64,000 nt of DNA from Parafrigoribacterium_A soli (GCF_040227235.1 NZ_JBELNZ010000003.1:124001-188000), one strand, 5' to 3'; shown: positions 41,305-50,906, counted from the first letter of the stretch. Program-made: numbers and translations. Notes: a model not told the origin generated them from the sequence alone.

Positions 41305-42719
41305 CAGTCGAACCTTTCAACGTGGATCTGCCCTCGCTCCAGGCCCAGCGTGCGAGCATCCTCGATCACCAGGTCTGTCCAGCGCGCCGGCCCGCACACG
41401 TACAGGTCGGAGCGCGCGACATTCGGTGCGTACGAGGCGAGCGTGTAGCCGTTCTGCACCGCGTCAGCGGACTGCCAGGAGTCGACGACCCGGGAGCGGG
41501 AACCCTCGACGAGGAACACCGCGACACCCTTGGCCGCGCATACCTCGCGGAGTTCCTGCCACAGATACGGAGGCTGGTCGGCCGCCGCCCGCACGATGAC
41601 CACCGCCTCTCCTGGCGCGAGATCCGCGTGCTCCACCAGGGCGCGAATGGGCGTGACGCCGATGCCGGCCGCGACCATGACCGCCTGCGGCCGGGTGCGG
41701 GCATCCTGGGTGAAGATGCCGTAGGGCCCCTCAATCGAGACCCTCGTGCCGACCGGCAGGGACGTCAGAGCGCCGGAACCCGCGCCCAGTGAGCGCACGG
41801 TGATGCGCAGCGTGGACTCGGATGGCACGGCAGACAGCGACAGCGGATGCGCGTGCCACCAGGTCTTCCCGGTCCAGAACCTCCACACCAGGAATTGCCC
41901 GCCGGCGGCGCCCAACTCACGAAGGTGCCGCCCGGAAAGTTCGATCGAGACGACACCGTCGGCCACCGGCACGACACGGCGCACACGGAGTGAGTGGCGA
42001 AACGAGCGCACGATCGGGAGCAGGAAGCGATAGATCACGAGCAACCCGGCCACGACGCTGTAGAGGCCAAGCCAGTAGACGCGCTGCAGTGAGCCTTCGA
42101 CGAAGAGGCCGCCGACGCTCAACTGATGCGGGATGGCGACGATCACCGCGGCGTAGGTGAGCAGGTGGATGACGTGCCATACCTCGTAGGGGAACCTGCG
42201 CCGCACCGCCACGAGGGAGGACACGATCACAACGATGAGCAGCGCGAATGCCAGGAAGGCGAGGGGCATGTCGGGCAGGGTCGCCCACATCACCCCGAAC
42301 TCGGCAACCGGGTTCACGCGAGAGGCCATGCCGTAGCCCACGAGCAGCAGTGCGCCGTGCGCGAGCAACAGGTAGAACCCCGGCTTACCAAGCTTTCGGT
42401 GCAGCAGCATCGCCTTGTCGTGCCCGAAGGTGCGGTCGATAATCGGCACTCGCGCCGCGAGCACCATCATGATCAGGATCAGGTCGCTGCCGACAAGCCC
42501 GCTCAGGATGCCGAGAGACGTGACCGCGTCGGAGGCGGTCGTGAAGGCGGTCGCCATGCTCTGAGACAGAAACAGTGCGATGACGAGGGCCACGGACACC
42601 CAGCTGATCACGACCAGCAGGTCGGCACGACGCATGCGCCTCCGGTAGCGCTCGGTCGGCCGTCCCGAGGACGCCGCCTGGCGCGGCCGAGGCGGCGGCG
42701 CGAGCTGCTGGATTGACAT
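41301..42719 (-). CDS. Ferric reductase-like transmembrane oxidoreductase
   Basis: 472 residues. About six helices (from RADLLVVISWVSVALVIALFL to LYSVVAGLLVIYRFLL) with His residues for two hemes (HRKLGKPGFYLLLAHGALL; EVWHVIHLLTYAAVIVAIPH). A C-terminal ferredoxin-reductase half follows: FAD site HPLSLSAVPS, NAD(P) site AAGIGVTPIRAL and VCGPARW. It moves electrons from NAD(P)H across the membrane. It is first of an operon with the FMN-binding protein and ApbE, all overlapping. Confidence 0.9.
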   Translation of the reverse strand: MSIQQLAPPPRPRQAASSGRPTERYRRRMRRADLLVVISWVSVALVIALFLSQSMATAFTTASDAVTSLGILSGLVGSDLILIMMVLAARVPIIDRTFGHDKAMLLHRKLGKPGFYLLLAHGALLLVGYGMASRVNPVAEFGVMWATLPDMPLAFLAFALLIVVIVSSLVAVRRRFPYEVWHVIHLLTYAAVIVAIPHQLSVGGLFVEGSLQRVYWLGLYSVVAGLLVIYRFLLPIVRSFRHSLRVRRVVPVADGVVSIELSGRHLRELGAAGGQFLVWRFWTGKTWWHAHPLSLSAVPSESTLRITVRSLGAGSGALTSLPVGTRVSIEGPYGIFTQDARTRPQAVMVAAGIGVTPIRALVEHADLAPGEAVVIVRAAADQPPYLWQELREVCAAKGVAVFLVEGSRSRVVDSWQSADAVQNGYTLASYAPNVARSDLYVCGPARWTDLVIEDARTLGLERGQIHVERFDW

Positions 42720-42828
42720 GGTGAAAGTTGACCACCACGCGCTTCACCCACGCTGCACGAATCCTATGGAATGACTTGGTACGGCGGCTGAAGGCCCGAG
42801 AATCGGGCCCCGCCCACTGTGAGATCTC

Positions 42829-44088
42829 TCATGGAGCGGCCCGACGCGCCCGCGCGAGCTGGATGATCACGCCCGCAGCCGCGCTGACAACGACGATCAG
42901 TGCGTAGCCGATCGCGGTCGGCACAAGGTGGAAGATGCCCACGACGGCTCCGGCAATGATGGCCGGCACCCCGAAGGAGAGGTACGACACGACGTAGATC
43001 GCCGCGAACAGCTCGCCACGCTGATGCGACTCGGCCAGGGGCGCGATCAACCGCATCTCGCCGGCGAAGGTGATGCCAAACCCCACGCCGGTGACCGCTG
43101 TGCCCAGGGCGAGCAGTGCGACCGAGCCGAGCAGGATCGACGCACCGACCGCGCTCACGCCGAGAACGAGGGCGAGCGATCCGACGACGACGACCGGTCG
43201 CCCGGCCATCCGGCGACTGACGTAGATGGACGCGACGCCCACGAGCGACAGGACGGCGATGGTGCCTCCGCTGACGAGTCCGCTGCTGAGATCGAAGACA
43301 TCGCGCAGAATCTGCGGCACAAGCCCCAGGAACAGTCCCCCGGTCATCCACCCGGCGAGGAGCACGGGAATGGCGATGGTGAACTCGGTGCGCGCGCGGG
43401 ACGGCACCGCCACGTGCGGGAGCAGGCTGCGCACCGCGCCCGGCCGCCGAGTCACGGTTTCGGGGGCGGCCAGCACGAAACCGAGCGCGACGACGAACAG
43501 GGCGGCGAGCACCAGGAAGGTGCTGGCGATCGGCCGTGCTTCGGTCTGGATGGAAACACCGGCGAAGATGGCTCCGACGGCCAGACCACCAACTGAGGCG
43601 AGGCCGCTCATGGTGGCACCGAGCGCACGATTCTGCGGGGGCGCCAGATCGGTGAGCGCGGCCGAGAACGCCCCCGTCGCGGCTCCCGTGGCGATGCCCT
43701 GAAGCGCCCGCGCGAGCACGACCGTCTCGATGTTGGGCGCGAGGGCGAACAGCACCATTGCGAGCGCCTCCAGGATGAGCGCACCGATCAGCACGGGACG
43801 TCGCCCGACGTGATCGGAGAGCGAGCCGACCGTGAGCAGAGTGAGGAGCAGCGTGACGGCATAGACGGCGAAAGCGAAGGTCAGAAGCCAGGGGGCGAAG
43901 CCCCACTCGCCCTGGTAGACGACGAAGAACGGAGAGGGCGCGGCCGAGGAAGCAAAGAGCACCACGAGGATGACCGAGAAACCGGCGAAGGCCAGTCGCC
44001 GCGAGACCGTCCTGCGCTCTGGGCCGCTGCCGACGGAAGCCTCCGTGGGCGAGGGTGCGGGGGACGTCTGTGCGATCGTGTCGTTCAT
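42829..44088 (-). CDS. MFS transporter
   Basis: 419 residues with about twelve helices and the MFS motif A LLTVGSLSDHVGRRPVLIGA. It is likely a drug-type exporter. The ATG at 44088 (MNDTIAQTSP) is chosen because GGAG lies 7 nt upstream. It is divergent from a TetR gene, and the 106-bp gap holds dyads likely bound by that regulator, so the transporter is probably induced by a ligand of the TetR protein. Confidence 0.9.
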   Translation of the reverse strand: MNDTIAQTSPAPSPTEASVGSGPERRTVSRRLAFAGFSVILVVLFASSAAPSPFFVVYQGEWGFAPWLLTFAFAVYAVTLLLTLLTVGSLSDHVGRRPVLIGALILEALAMVLFALAPNIETVVLARALQGIATGAATGAFSAALTDLAPPQNRALGATMSGLASVGGLAVGAIFAGVSIQTEARPIASTFLVLAALFVVALGFVLAAPETVTRRPGAVRSLLPHVAVPSRARTEFTIAIPVLLAGWMTGGLFLGLVPQILRDVFDLSSGLVSGGTIAVLSLVGVASIYVSRRMAGRPVVVVGSLALVLGVSAVGASILLGSVALLALGTAVTGVGFGITFAGEMRLIAPLAESHQRGELFAAIYVVSYLSFGVPAIIAGAVVGIFHLVPTAIGYALIVVVSAAAGVIIQLARARRAAP

Positions 44089-44130
44089 GACACACTCCAA
44101 AAGCAGAATCAGTGGCTAAAGCAATAAATG

Positions 44131-44186
44131 TTGCGTGAGGTACGCTAACCCGATTCTTCCGCTATCGCAACTCTTTTTGCGTTAGC
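44131..44186. promoter_or_regulatory. Probable TetR operators in the MFS/TetR intergenic region
   Basis: GCTATCGCAA (44161-44170) and TTGCGTTAGC (44177-44186) form a 9/10 dyad overlapping the TetR -10 box. A related dyad TTGCGT-GAGGT-ACGCTAA is at 44131-44148. Both share TTGCG and GCTAA-type halves. Binding by the neighbouring TetR is inferred. Confidence 0.5.
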
Positions 44187-44194
44187 ATGGATTC

Positions 44195-44791
44195 ATGCCC
44201 GAGAAGACCAGCGTTCCGCGCACCGGCGGGCGAAGCTCGCTCGTTGTCGCGGCCGTGCGCTCGGCCGTCGAGTCCCTCGTCGCGGAACTCGGAGCAGAAA
44301 ACGTCACCGTCGCACTGATCGCCGATCGCGCCGGCGTGAACGCGACGAGCATCTACCGGCGCTGGGGCGACCTCTCCACCCTCATCAATGAGGTGGCGGC
44401 CTATCGGCTCGACCCCGAACGAGCCCTGCCCGATTCTGGATCGTTCGAAGACGACATCCGCGGATGGGCGCACGAGCTCGCGGAGCACTTCGGCAAGCCT
44501 GCGAACCGCTCCCTGCTGCGGGCCGGAGCCGCCCTGGCCAACGGCACGAGTGACTGCACCATCAACCGCCGCAAGGAAGCCGCCGTTCTCGTCGAGCGGG
44601 TGCATCCGCGGGCGGAAGACGACACGGACGCCAGCGAGGTGGTTCCGACGGCCGATCAGGTGATCAACTACGTGGTCTCACCGATCACCTACCGCGCGAT
44701 CTTCGCCCCGGAACCGCTCACGCCGCAGGAGGTCGACGGCCTGGTCGACGACCTGTTCCGAGCGGCCGAGCGCACCGATCCCACCGTCTGA
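44195..44791 (+). CDS. TetR family transcriptional regulator
   Basis: 198 residues with an N-terminal TetR HTH (VTVALIADRAGVNATSIYRR, then WGDLSTLINEVAAYR) and a ligand-binding C-terminal domain. TAGCAT lies 6 nt before ATG 44195, so the mRNA is leaderless and the operator at 44161-44186 would cover its promoter. Likely represses itself and the divergent MFS gene. Confidence 0.93.
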   Translation: MPEKTSVPRTGGRSSLVVAAVRSAVESLVAELGAENVTVALIADRAGVNATSIYRRWGDLSTLINEVAAYRLDPERALPDSGSFEDDIRGWAHELAEHFGKPANRSLLRAGAALANGTSDCTINRRKEAAVLVERVHPRAEDDTDASEVVPTADQVINYVVSPITYRAIFAPEPLTPQEVDGLVDDLFRAAERTDPTV

Positions 44792-44803
44792 GCGGAACGC
44801 GGC

Positions 44804-46201
44804 CTAGCCTCGCCAGCGCTCGGGCGCCTCGCGCAGCAACTCTTCGGCGTCATCCTCGAGCAGCAGGCCGCGACGCACCTCGTCGCGCACTGCGGCGGCG
44901 AAGCGGTCGAGATAGCCGGCGCGCGAGCCATAGCGCTCACGCAACTCGGCGATCGGGAACGGGCGCATGCTGCCGACGAGGCGAGCCAGCATCTGCGGGT
45001 CGCCGAACGGCATCCACTCCGGCGGCTTCTCCGACTCCTCGGATGCCGTGCTGTGCGGCGCATAGGCGGCCGTCGGCACGGTGAGCCACGGCGTTCGAAT
45101 GCCGCCGAGCACATTGCCGTCGGCATCTCGCACGAGTTCCTCGGCACCCGCGCGGTGCTCGAAGCGTGCCGCGCGCGGCGGCAGTTCGCCGTTCACCAGC
45201 CAGCGCTCCATCGCCTCGAATGCGCCGCGAAGATAGAGATCGAACCGCGCGTCGGAGCGACGCTCCCGCACCTCGAAGGCCGGCCGAATGCCGCCCCGCC
45301 GTTCGTACTGCTGCAGGTTGGTCAGCACGCTCGGATGCGCCTCGATGTGCGCCGTCGCACCGACCTCGTACAGGCGATACGGCGATCCGGGCTCGTCGGA
45401 GTCCTCGCGGGTCACCCGCTCGTGAGTCTCGGCCTCGGTCTCGCTCAGCACCTCGAACGCGACGGCATCGCGGGGTGCGATGGTGCGACGCCGATCGTTG
45501 GCCGGCAACTCGGCATCCTCGGCGGACAGCGGCGGATAGCCCGCCGCACCCGCGCCGCCGGAGGAGATGCCGATGACGTAGCCATCGATGAGCCTGCGCC
45601 CGTCGGCGCGCGTCCACCGCTCGTGGAAGCCGTCCTGCAGGGTCACCCTCGTGAAGCTGCCGGTGGCCGACATGCCCGCCAGAATGACGCGGTCCGCGGC
45701 GATCGGGCCGAAATCACCTGCGATCGCCGAGCGAATCGCCGCGCCCAGTACGTCGTAGAGCATCCCGTCTTCGGGAATGTCGACCTCGGCGTAGCGCTCG
45801 GGGTCGACGAACTCCGCGAGCTGGCGCGCGACGGGCGCGAACACGGTGACGCCCATCCAGCTGTGCCGCCCGCGCAGGATCCACGGGTGAATGGCGTTCC
45901 AGACGAGTGCAGAGTCGAGATCCGGATGCAGCGGTTCGACCTGCAGTAGCCCGGAGCTTCGACCGGATGCCGGGCGCCGCACGAGCACCCTGGTGCAGAA
46001 CGGCAGCTCGGAGCGCACCGGCTCGTGGGACCCGTTGGCGCCGTGGCGCCACACGCTCGCGGTGCCGCGAAGCAGGTATTCTTCCTCCGCGTAGCCGTAC
46101 CGGGAGAGATCGACGCCCATGTTCAGGGCGGGTAGGAAGGCGGTACCAAAGGGGAGGGAACCCCCGCCGATCGGGATCGGCTCGGAAACGGGTCGCGTCA
46201 T
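44804..46201 (-). CDS. Alpha/beta-hydrolase domain protein
   Basis: A 465-residue cytoplasmic protein of the large alpha/beta-hydrolase-domain group. The nucleophile elbow is GMSATGSF, with LHPDLDSALVWNAIHP and FAPVARQLAEF upstream and GGIRTPWLTVPTAAYA further on. Such enzymes hydrolyse esters or amides of larger substrates. The gene is divergent from the ABC importer/CoA-transferase operon and shares its palindromic operator, so it likely acts in the same pathway. The ATG start has GAGAGG 8 nt upstream. Confidence 0.82.
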   Translation of the reverse strand: MTRPVSEPIPIGGGSLPFGTAFLPALNMGVDLSRYGYAEEEYLLRGTASVWRHGANGSHEPVRSELPFCTRVLVRRPASGRSSGLLQVEPLHPDLDSALVWNAIHPWILRGRHSWMGVTVFAPVARQLAEFVDPERYAEVDIPEDGMLYDVLGAAIRSAIAGDFGPIAADRVILAGMSATGSFTRVTLQDGFHERWTRADGRRLIDGYVIGISSGGAGAAGYPPLSAEDAELPANDRRRTIAPRDAVAFEVLSETEAETHERVTREDSDEPGSPYRLYEVGATAHIEAHPSVLTNLQQYERRGGIRPAFEVRERRSDARFDLYLRGAFEAMERWLVNGELPPRAARFEHRAGAEELVRDADGNVLGGIRTPWLTVPTAAYAPHSTASEESEKPPEWMPFGDPQMLARLVGSMRPFPIAELRERYGSRAGYLDRFAAAVRDEVRRGLLLEDDAEELLREAPERWRG

Positions 46202-46236
46202 TGCGTAACCTCTCGGGACGGCTGGGCCTATTGCGT

Positions 46237-46259
46237 AAGTATCAGCTTAGCTGATACTT
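46237..46259. promoter_or_regulatory. MarR-type operator in the divergent promoter
   Basis: AAGTATCAGC-TTA-GCTGATACTT: perfect 10-bp arms around 3 bp. Each arm contains a GATACT -10-like element, one for each direction. A 9-bp direct repeat ATTGCGTAA occurs at 46200 and 46230, and a second palindrome CGACGCGG-AG-CCGCGTCG at 46267-46284. The MarR gene at the end of the operon is the likely binder. Confidence 0.7.
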
Positions 46260-46316
46260 TCATCCTCGACGCGGAGCCGCGTCGTTCTGTAATCGCACTC
46301 ATTGCAAAGGAGCAAC

Positions 46317-47897
46317 ATGTCTGCATCACACAGACCCGCGTGGAAAACCGCGCTGGTTGCCGTCACCACCCTGGCGGTCGTCTTCGGCGCCACAGCCTGT
46401 TCTTCCAGCCCGTCGAAAACCGGTTCGACCAGCAGCAAGGGCGGAACCCTCACGACGCAGTTCGCCGGCGTACCGATCAGCCTGAACCCGGCCCTCGGCG
46501 GCTCCGGCGGAAGCGCCATCTTCACCTCACTACCCTATGACTCGCTCATCTACCAGACCGGTGACGGCAAGCTCATTCCCGACCTCGCGACCAAGTGGGC
46601 CCTGTCGGATGGCAACACCAAGCTCACGCTCACCATCCGCAAGGGCGTCACGTTCACCGACGGTGCGAAGCTCGACGCCGCCGCGGTGAAGGCTTCGATC
46701 GAATACATGATGAAGGCGGGCGGCGGTGACGCACGCTACGCGGGACCGGTCGACAGTATCGCGACTCCCGATGCCGACACCGTGGTGATCACCTACAAGT
46801 CTGCCTATCCGGATGCGCCGTATTACCTCTCGCAGTACTGGGGCGTCGGCCAGATCATCGGTCCGAAGGGCCTCTCAGACCCGAAGAGCCTGCTCACCCA
46901 GAGCGACGGCACCGGCCAGTACGCCTACTCCGCCTCCGACTCGGTCTCCGGCTCCTCGTACACCTTCGTGCGCAACAAGAAGTACTTCAACCCGGATGCC
47001 CAGCAGTTCGACAAGGTCGTGGTCAAGGTGATCGGCGACCCGAGCGCGGTCTCGTCCGCCGTCACCACGGGCCAGGTCGACTTCGCGGGTGTTTCGCCCA
47101 CGACGGCGGCCGCGGTGAAGTCCGCCGGACTCAAGCTCGTCACGGCCCCCTTCTTCACCTGGGGCCTCACGCTGGCCGACACCCAGGGCACCCTGAGCCC
47201 GGCACTCAAGAACGAGGATGTGCGTCAGGCGATCGGAATGGCCATCGATCGTGACGCACTCGCCTCGGCCCTCAGCGCCGACTACACGCAGGCGAACGGG
47301 CAGATGGGCGCCAAGGGCACCGATGGTCACGTCGCGAACTATGGATTCGACTACGACGTCAAGAAGGCCAAGTCGCTGCTCGCCAAGGGCGGCTACCCCG
47401 ACGGCTTCGAGCTGACGGTGCTGACGGAGAACATCCTCGACAGCCAGACCACGATCTCTCAGGCAATCGCGGGCGACCTCGGCAAGATCGGCATCAAGGT
47501 CAACCTGGTCGTGAAGAACTCGGTTCCCGAGTTCATTCAAGGCGCGCTCTCGAAGCAGTTCCCCGCGCTCATCTGGCCGGTCGTCGGCACGAACTCGGCA
47601 CAGGTCGTGACCAACTTCACCCAGCCGGGCGTCACCAACCCCTTCGGCAACACCTACGCGTCGCTCAACGAGCTCTACACCGCGGCGCAGTCGAGCACGA
47701 GTGCGTCCGCACGAACGGCGGCTTACGAGAAGCTGACGAAGGCGGCCAACGACGCCGGAGTGTTCGCTCCGGCGGTATCGACGGAGAACATCTTCGCGAT
47801 CGGAAAGACGATCACCAACGTGACCGCATCGGCGCTCAATCCGAACCCGATGCCACAGGCGCCTGACGCGAAGTACGCCTGGAAGCGTACGAAGTAG
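46317..47897 (+). CDS. ABC importer substrate-binding lipoprotein (SBP family 5)
   Basis: 526 residues. The lipoprotein signal ends in FGATAC (Cys28). The mature part is the oligopeptide/dipeptide-binding family: PYDSLIYQTGDGKLIPDLAT and RKGVTFTDGAKLDAAAVK are typical. Start ATG 46317 has AAGGAG 6 nt upstream. First gene of the operon; it captures the substrate outside the membrane. A hairpin after the stop may let more of this protein be made than of the permeases. Confidence 0.92.
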   Translation: MSASHRPAWKTALVAVTTLAVVFGATACSSSPSKTGSTSSKGGTLTTQFAGVPISLNPALGGSGGSAIFTSLPYDSLIYQTGDGKLIPDLATKWALSDGNTKLTLTIRKGVTFTDGAKLDAAAVKASIEYMMKAGGGDARYAGPVDSIATPDADTVVITYKSAYPDAPYYLSQYWGVGQIIGPKGLSDPKSLLTQSDGTGQYAYSASDSVSGSSYTFVRNKKYFNPDAQQFDKVVVKVIGDPSAVSSAVTTGQVDFAGVSPTTAAAVKSAGLKLVTAPFFTWGLTLADTQGTLSPALKNEDVRQAIGMAIDRDALASALSADYTQANGQMGAKGTDGHVANYGFDYDVKKAKSLLAKGGYPDGFELTVLTENILDSQTTISQAIAGDLGKIGIKVNLVVKNSVPEFIQGALSKQFPALIWPVVGTNSAQVVTNFTQPGVTNPFGNTYASLNELYTAAQSSTSASARTAAYEKLTKAANDAGVFAPAVSTENIFAIGKTITNVTASALNPNPMPQAPDAKYAWKRTK

Positions 47898-47923
47898 CAG
47901 GCAACTCCACCCACCCATCGATG

Positions 47924-47949
47924 GGGCCCGGCCTTCGCCGGCCGGGCCC
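47924..47949 (+). terminator. Intra-operon hairpin (attenuator-like)
   Basis: GGGCCCGGCC, 6 nt, GGCCGGGCCC: perfect 10-bp stem without a T-run, between the binding-protein gene and the first permease gene. It may partly end transcription or protect the upstream mRNA, which would raise the binding protein above the permeases. Confidence 0.6.
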
Positions 47950-47967
47950 TCTGGGAGCACCGCATCC

Positions 47968-48909
47968 ATGGTTCGACTCATCGTCAATCGGCTACTGCTG
48001 TCGGTTGTGCTGATCGTGATCTCCTCGATCGCGATCTTCTTCCTCATGTCTCTCGTTCCGGGAGACCCGGCGCGCACGATCCTCGGTGCCAACGCCACGC
48101 CCGACTCGATCGAGCGGCTCAGGCAGCAGCTCGGGCTGAACCAGCCGCTGCTGTCGCAGTACGCGTCCTGGCTCGGCGGCGTCTTCCGCGGCGACTTCGG
48201 CGAATCCGTGTTCAGCGGCGACCCGGTGCTGAGGCTCATCATCGCTCGCGTGCCCGTGACGCTCTCGCTCATGCTGCTGTCGACGCTCGTCATCGCGGTG
48301 CTCGGCACCGGCCTCGGCCTCCTGAGCGCGGTGCGCGGCGGAGTGCTCGGCACGTTTCTCGACGCCATTTCCCTCGTCGGCCTCGCGCTGCCCAGCTACT
48401 GGGTCGCCATCCTCCTGGTCGCCCTGTTCGCGGTCGCCATCCGAATCTTCCCCGCCACTGGCTACACCCAGCTGGGTGATAACCCCGGCGGTTGGCTCCT
48501 GTCGCTCATCCTCCCCGTCGCGGCGCTTTCGCTCGGCGGAGTCACCATCGTGGCCAAGCAGATGCGCGACTCCGCGATGGATGTGCTCGCTCGCGACTAC
48601 ATTCGCGTCCTGCGCGCCACCGGCGTTCGCGAGCGTTCGATCGTGCTGAAGCACGTGCTGCGCAACGCATCCCTCCCGTCCCTGACCGTGCTCGGGCTCA
48701 CCGTTGTCGGCGCGCTCACCGGCGCGGTCTTCGTCGAGAACGTCTTCGTACTGCCCGGGCTCGGCACCATGGTCACCCAGGCGACCACGTCACACGACCT
48801 GCCGGTGGTGCTCGGCGTCGGCGTCTTCTTCACCCTGTTCGTGATCATCGTCAACCTGGTGATCGACGTGCTCTACGGAGTACTCAATCCGAAGGTGCGC
48901 GTGCGATGA
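47968..48909 (+). CDS. ABC importer permease (DppB/OppB type)
   Basis: 313 residues with six helices. Opening RLIVNRLLLSVVLIVISSI and FLMSLVPGDPA are typical of DppB, and the EAA-type loop ARDYIRVLRATGVRERSIV contacts the ATPase. The following gene overlaps by 4 nt (ATGA). It carries the substrate captured by the lipoprotein. Confidence 0.93.
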   Translation: MVRLIVNRLLLSVVLIVISSIAIFFLMSLVPGDPARTILGANATPDSIERLRQQLGLNQPLLSQYASWLGGVFRGDFGESVFSGDPVLRLIIARVPVTLSLMLLSTLVIAVLGTGLGLLSAVRGGVLGTFLDAISLVGLALPSYWVAILLVALFAVAIRIFPATGYTQLGDNPGGWLLSLILPVAALSLGGVTIVAKQMRDSAMDVLARDYIRVLRATGVRERSIVLKHVLRNASLPSLTVLGLTVVGALTGAVFVENVFVLPGLGTMVTQATTSHDLPVVLGVGVFFTLFVIIVNLVIDVLYGVLNPKVRVR

Positions 48910-50906
48910 GCCGCAACAGTGGAACGCGGGCGATGTCGGCCGGACTCGTGCAGCGGGTGCTGCGCAAGCCGCTCGGTGTGATCTCAGGCATCGTCGTCAT
49001 CCTGATCGTCGGCAGCTCGGTCGCGGCACGCTGGATCGCCCCGCACGACCCGCTGGCGCAGAACCTCCGCATCGTCAAGCAGGGTCCGAGCGCGGCGCAC
49101 CTGCTCGGCACCGACTCGCTCGGGCGCGACGTGCTCAGCCGGCTGCTGTTCGGCGGGCAGGAGTCTCTCAGCGGCGTGCTCGTCGCCGTCGTGTCGATGC
49201 TCATCATCGCCATCCCGCTCGGCATTCTCGCCGGTTACGTCGGCGGCATCACCGACCGCATCATCCTGCACGTCGTCGACGTGCTGCTCTCGATCCCCGG
49301 CACGATCATCACCCTCGCGGTACTCGCGATCTTCGACAACAGCATGTTCGTGGCGATGGTGAGCGTCGGTGTGCTCGCGAGCGGGGCATTCATCCGCGTG
49401 TTCCGCAGCGCCGCGCTGTCCGTGCGGCAGGAGCTCTACATCGGGGCCGCGAGGGTCTCCGGGCTCGGGCAGGTGCGCATCATGGCCGCGCACGTTCTGC
49501 CGCAGATTCGAGGCGTGCTGCTCGTGCAGGTGACGCTGTTCTCTGCCGCGACCCTCGGCATCCAGACCGGTCTCGCCTTCCTGGCCTTCGGGCCGCCGCC
49601 GCCAGCACCAACCTGGGGCGGCATGGTCGCCGAGGCGGCCACGCTCATCCAGACCGACCCGTGGCTACTGGTGCCGACCGGTGGCATCATCGCCATCACC
49701 ACGCTCGCGCTGTGTCTCCTCGGAGATGCGCTGCGCGACGCGAACCAGGAGCGCTTCACGCTCGCGGGTCTCGCGACGGCGACGCGCACGCGAACCGACA
49801 GCTCGCCTCGCGGAACGGCCTCCGCGGTGACCGCAGCGGTCGTGACGGCCGACGCACTGACCGAGACGGATGCCATCCCCGCGGTCACCGGTGCGGACCC
49901 GGACGAGGAGGCGGCGCTTCCGGCCGCACCGGGCGCCGTGCTGTCCGTTCGAGGGCTGACCGTTGGGTTCGGGGCGCCGGGCCGCGAGACCATCGCCATC
50001 CAGCGCGCCGACTTCGACGTGCTCCCCGGCGAGATCGTCGGACTCGTCGGAGAGTCGGGGAGCGGCAAGACGGTCACGGCGCTGGCGCTGCTCGGACTGT
50101 TCGGCAGCAACGGGCGTATCACCGGGGGCTCCATTCGTCTGGCCGGCGAGGAACTGGTCGGGATGTCTGCCGGGCGACTGCGCGAGGTGCGCGGCGCACG
50201 GATCGCCATGATCTCGCAGGAGCCGATGGTGGCGCTCGACCCGTCTTTCCGGGTGGGCTCGCAGATCGCCGAGGCGGTGCGCGCTCACGAGCGAGTCAGC
50301 CGCGCCGGTGCCCGAGCGCGCACCGCGGAGCTGCTCGAGGCCGTGCGCCTCGACCCCGCGGTCGCATCCCGCTATCCGCACGAGATCTCCGGCGGCATGG
50401 CGCAGCGCGTCGCCATCGCCATGGCCCTCGCCGGCCGGCCCGAGGTGCTCATCGCCGACGAACCGACGACCGCGCTCGACGTGACCGTGCAGGCCGACAT
50501 CCTCGACCTGCTGCGCAGCCTGCAGGAGCAGACCGGCATGGCCGTCATCCTGGTCAGCCACGACTGGGGTGTGGTCGCCGACCTCTGCAGCCGCGCGATC
50601 GTGATGTACGCGGGCGAAGTGGTGGAGCGCGCGACTGTCGCCGAGCTGTTCGCGGCTCCGCGGCATCCGTACACGACGGCCCTGTTGCGCTCGAACCCGC
50701 ACGGCGCCGAGCCCGGCAAGCCGCTGCCGACGATCGGTGGTTCGGTTCCGCCGCCGCACCAGTGGCCGGTCGGCTGCCATTTCGCCGCACGCTGCCCGCT
50801 GGCCTCGGTCGACTGCCTGCCCGCACCCATCCCCATGGTGCACCTCGACGACGATCGCGCCAGCCGCTGCATCCACATCGACGAACTCGAGGCGGTGCAA
50901 TCGTGA
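48906..50906 (+). CDS. Fused ABC importer permease and ATPase (DppC-DppD type)
   Basis: A 666-residue fusion. Residues ~1-280 form the DppC-type permease (HLLGTDSLGRDVLSRLLFGG; ELYIGAARVSGLGQVRIM). A ~60-residue Ala/Thr/Glu-rich linker follows, then an ATPase with Walker A GESGSGKTVTAL, signature ISGGMAQRVAIAMAL, Walker B LIADEPTTALDV and the C-terminal Cys motif CHFAARCPLASVDC. Such permease-ATPase fusions occur in actinobacteria. ATG 48906 overlaps the previous stop by 4 nt. Confidence 0.94.
   Translation: MSRNSGTRAMSAGLVQRVLRKPLGVISGIVVILIVGSSVAARWIAPHDPLAQNLRIVKQGPSAAHLLGTDSLGRDVLSRLLFGGQESLSGVLVAVVSMLIIAIPLGILAGYVGGITDRIILHVVDVLLSIPGTIITLAVLAIFDNSMFVAMVSVGVLASGAFIRVFRSAALSVRQELYIGAARVSGLGQVRIMAAHVLPQIRGVLLVQVTLFSAATLGIQTGLAFLAFGPPPPAPTWGGMVAEAATLIQTDPWLLVPTGGIIAITTLALCLLGDALRDANQERFTLAGLATATRTRTDSSPRGTASAVTAAVVTADALTETDAIPAVTGADPDEEAALPAAPGAVLSVRGLTVGFGAPGRETIAIQRADFDVLPGEIVGLVGESGSGKTVTALALLGLFGSNGRITGGSIRLAGEELVGMSAGRLREVRGARIAMISQEPMVALDPSFRVGSQIAEAVRAHERVSRAGARARTAELLEAVRLDPAVASRYPHEISGGMAQRVAIAMALAGRPEVLIADEPTTALDVTVQADILDLLRSLQEQTGMAVILVSHDWGVVADLCSRAIVMYAGEVVERATVAELFAAPRHPYTTALLRSNPHGAEPGKPLPTIGGSVPPPHQWPVGCHFAARCPLASVDCLPAPIPMVHLDDDRASRCIHIDELEAVQS

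Noticed and set aside
42764..44095. 443-codon minus-strand frame over the MFS gene
   Set aside because: Same strand, different frame from the MFS transporter, Arg/His/Gly-rich; the MFS frame has the helices and motif A.
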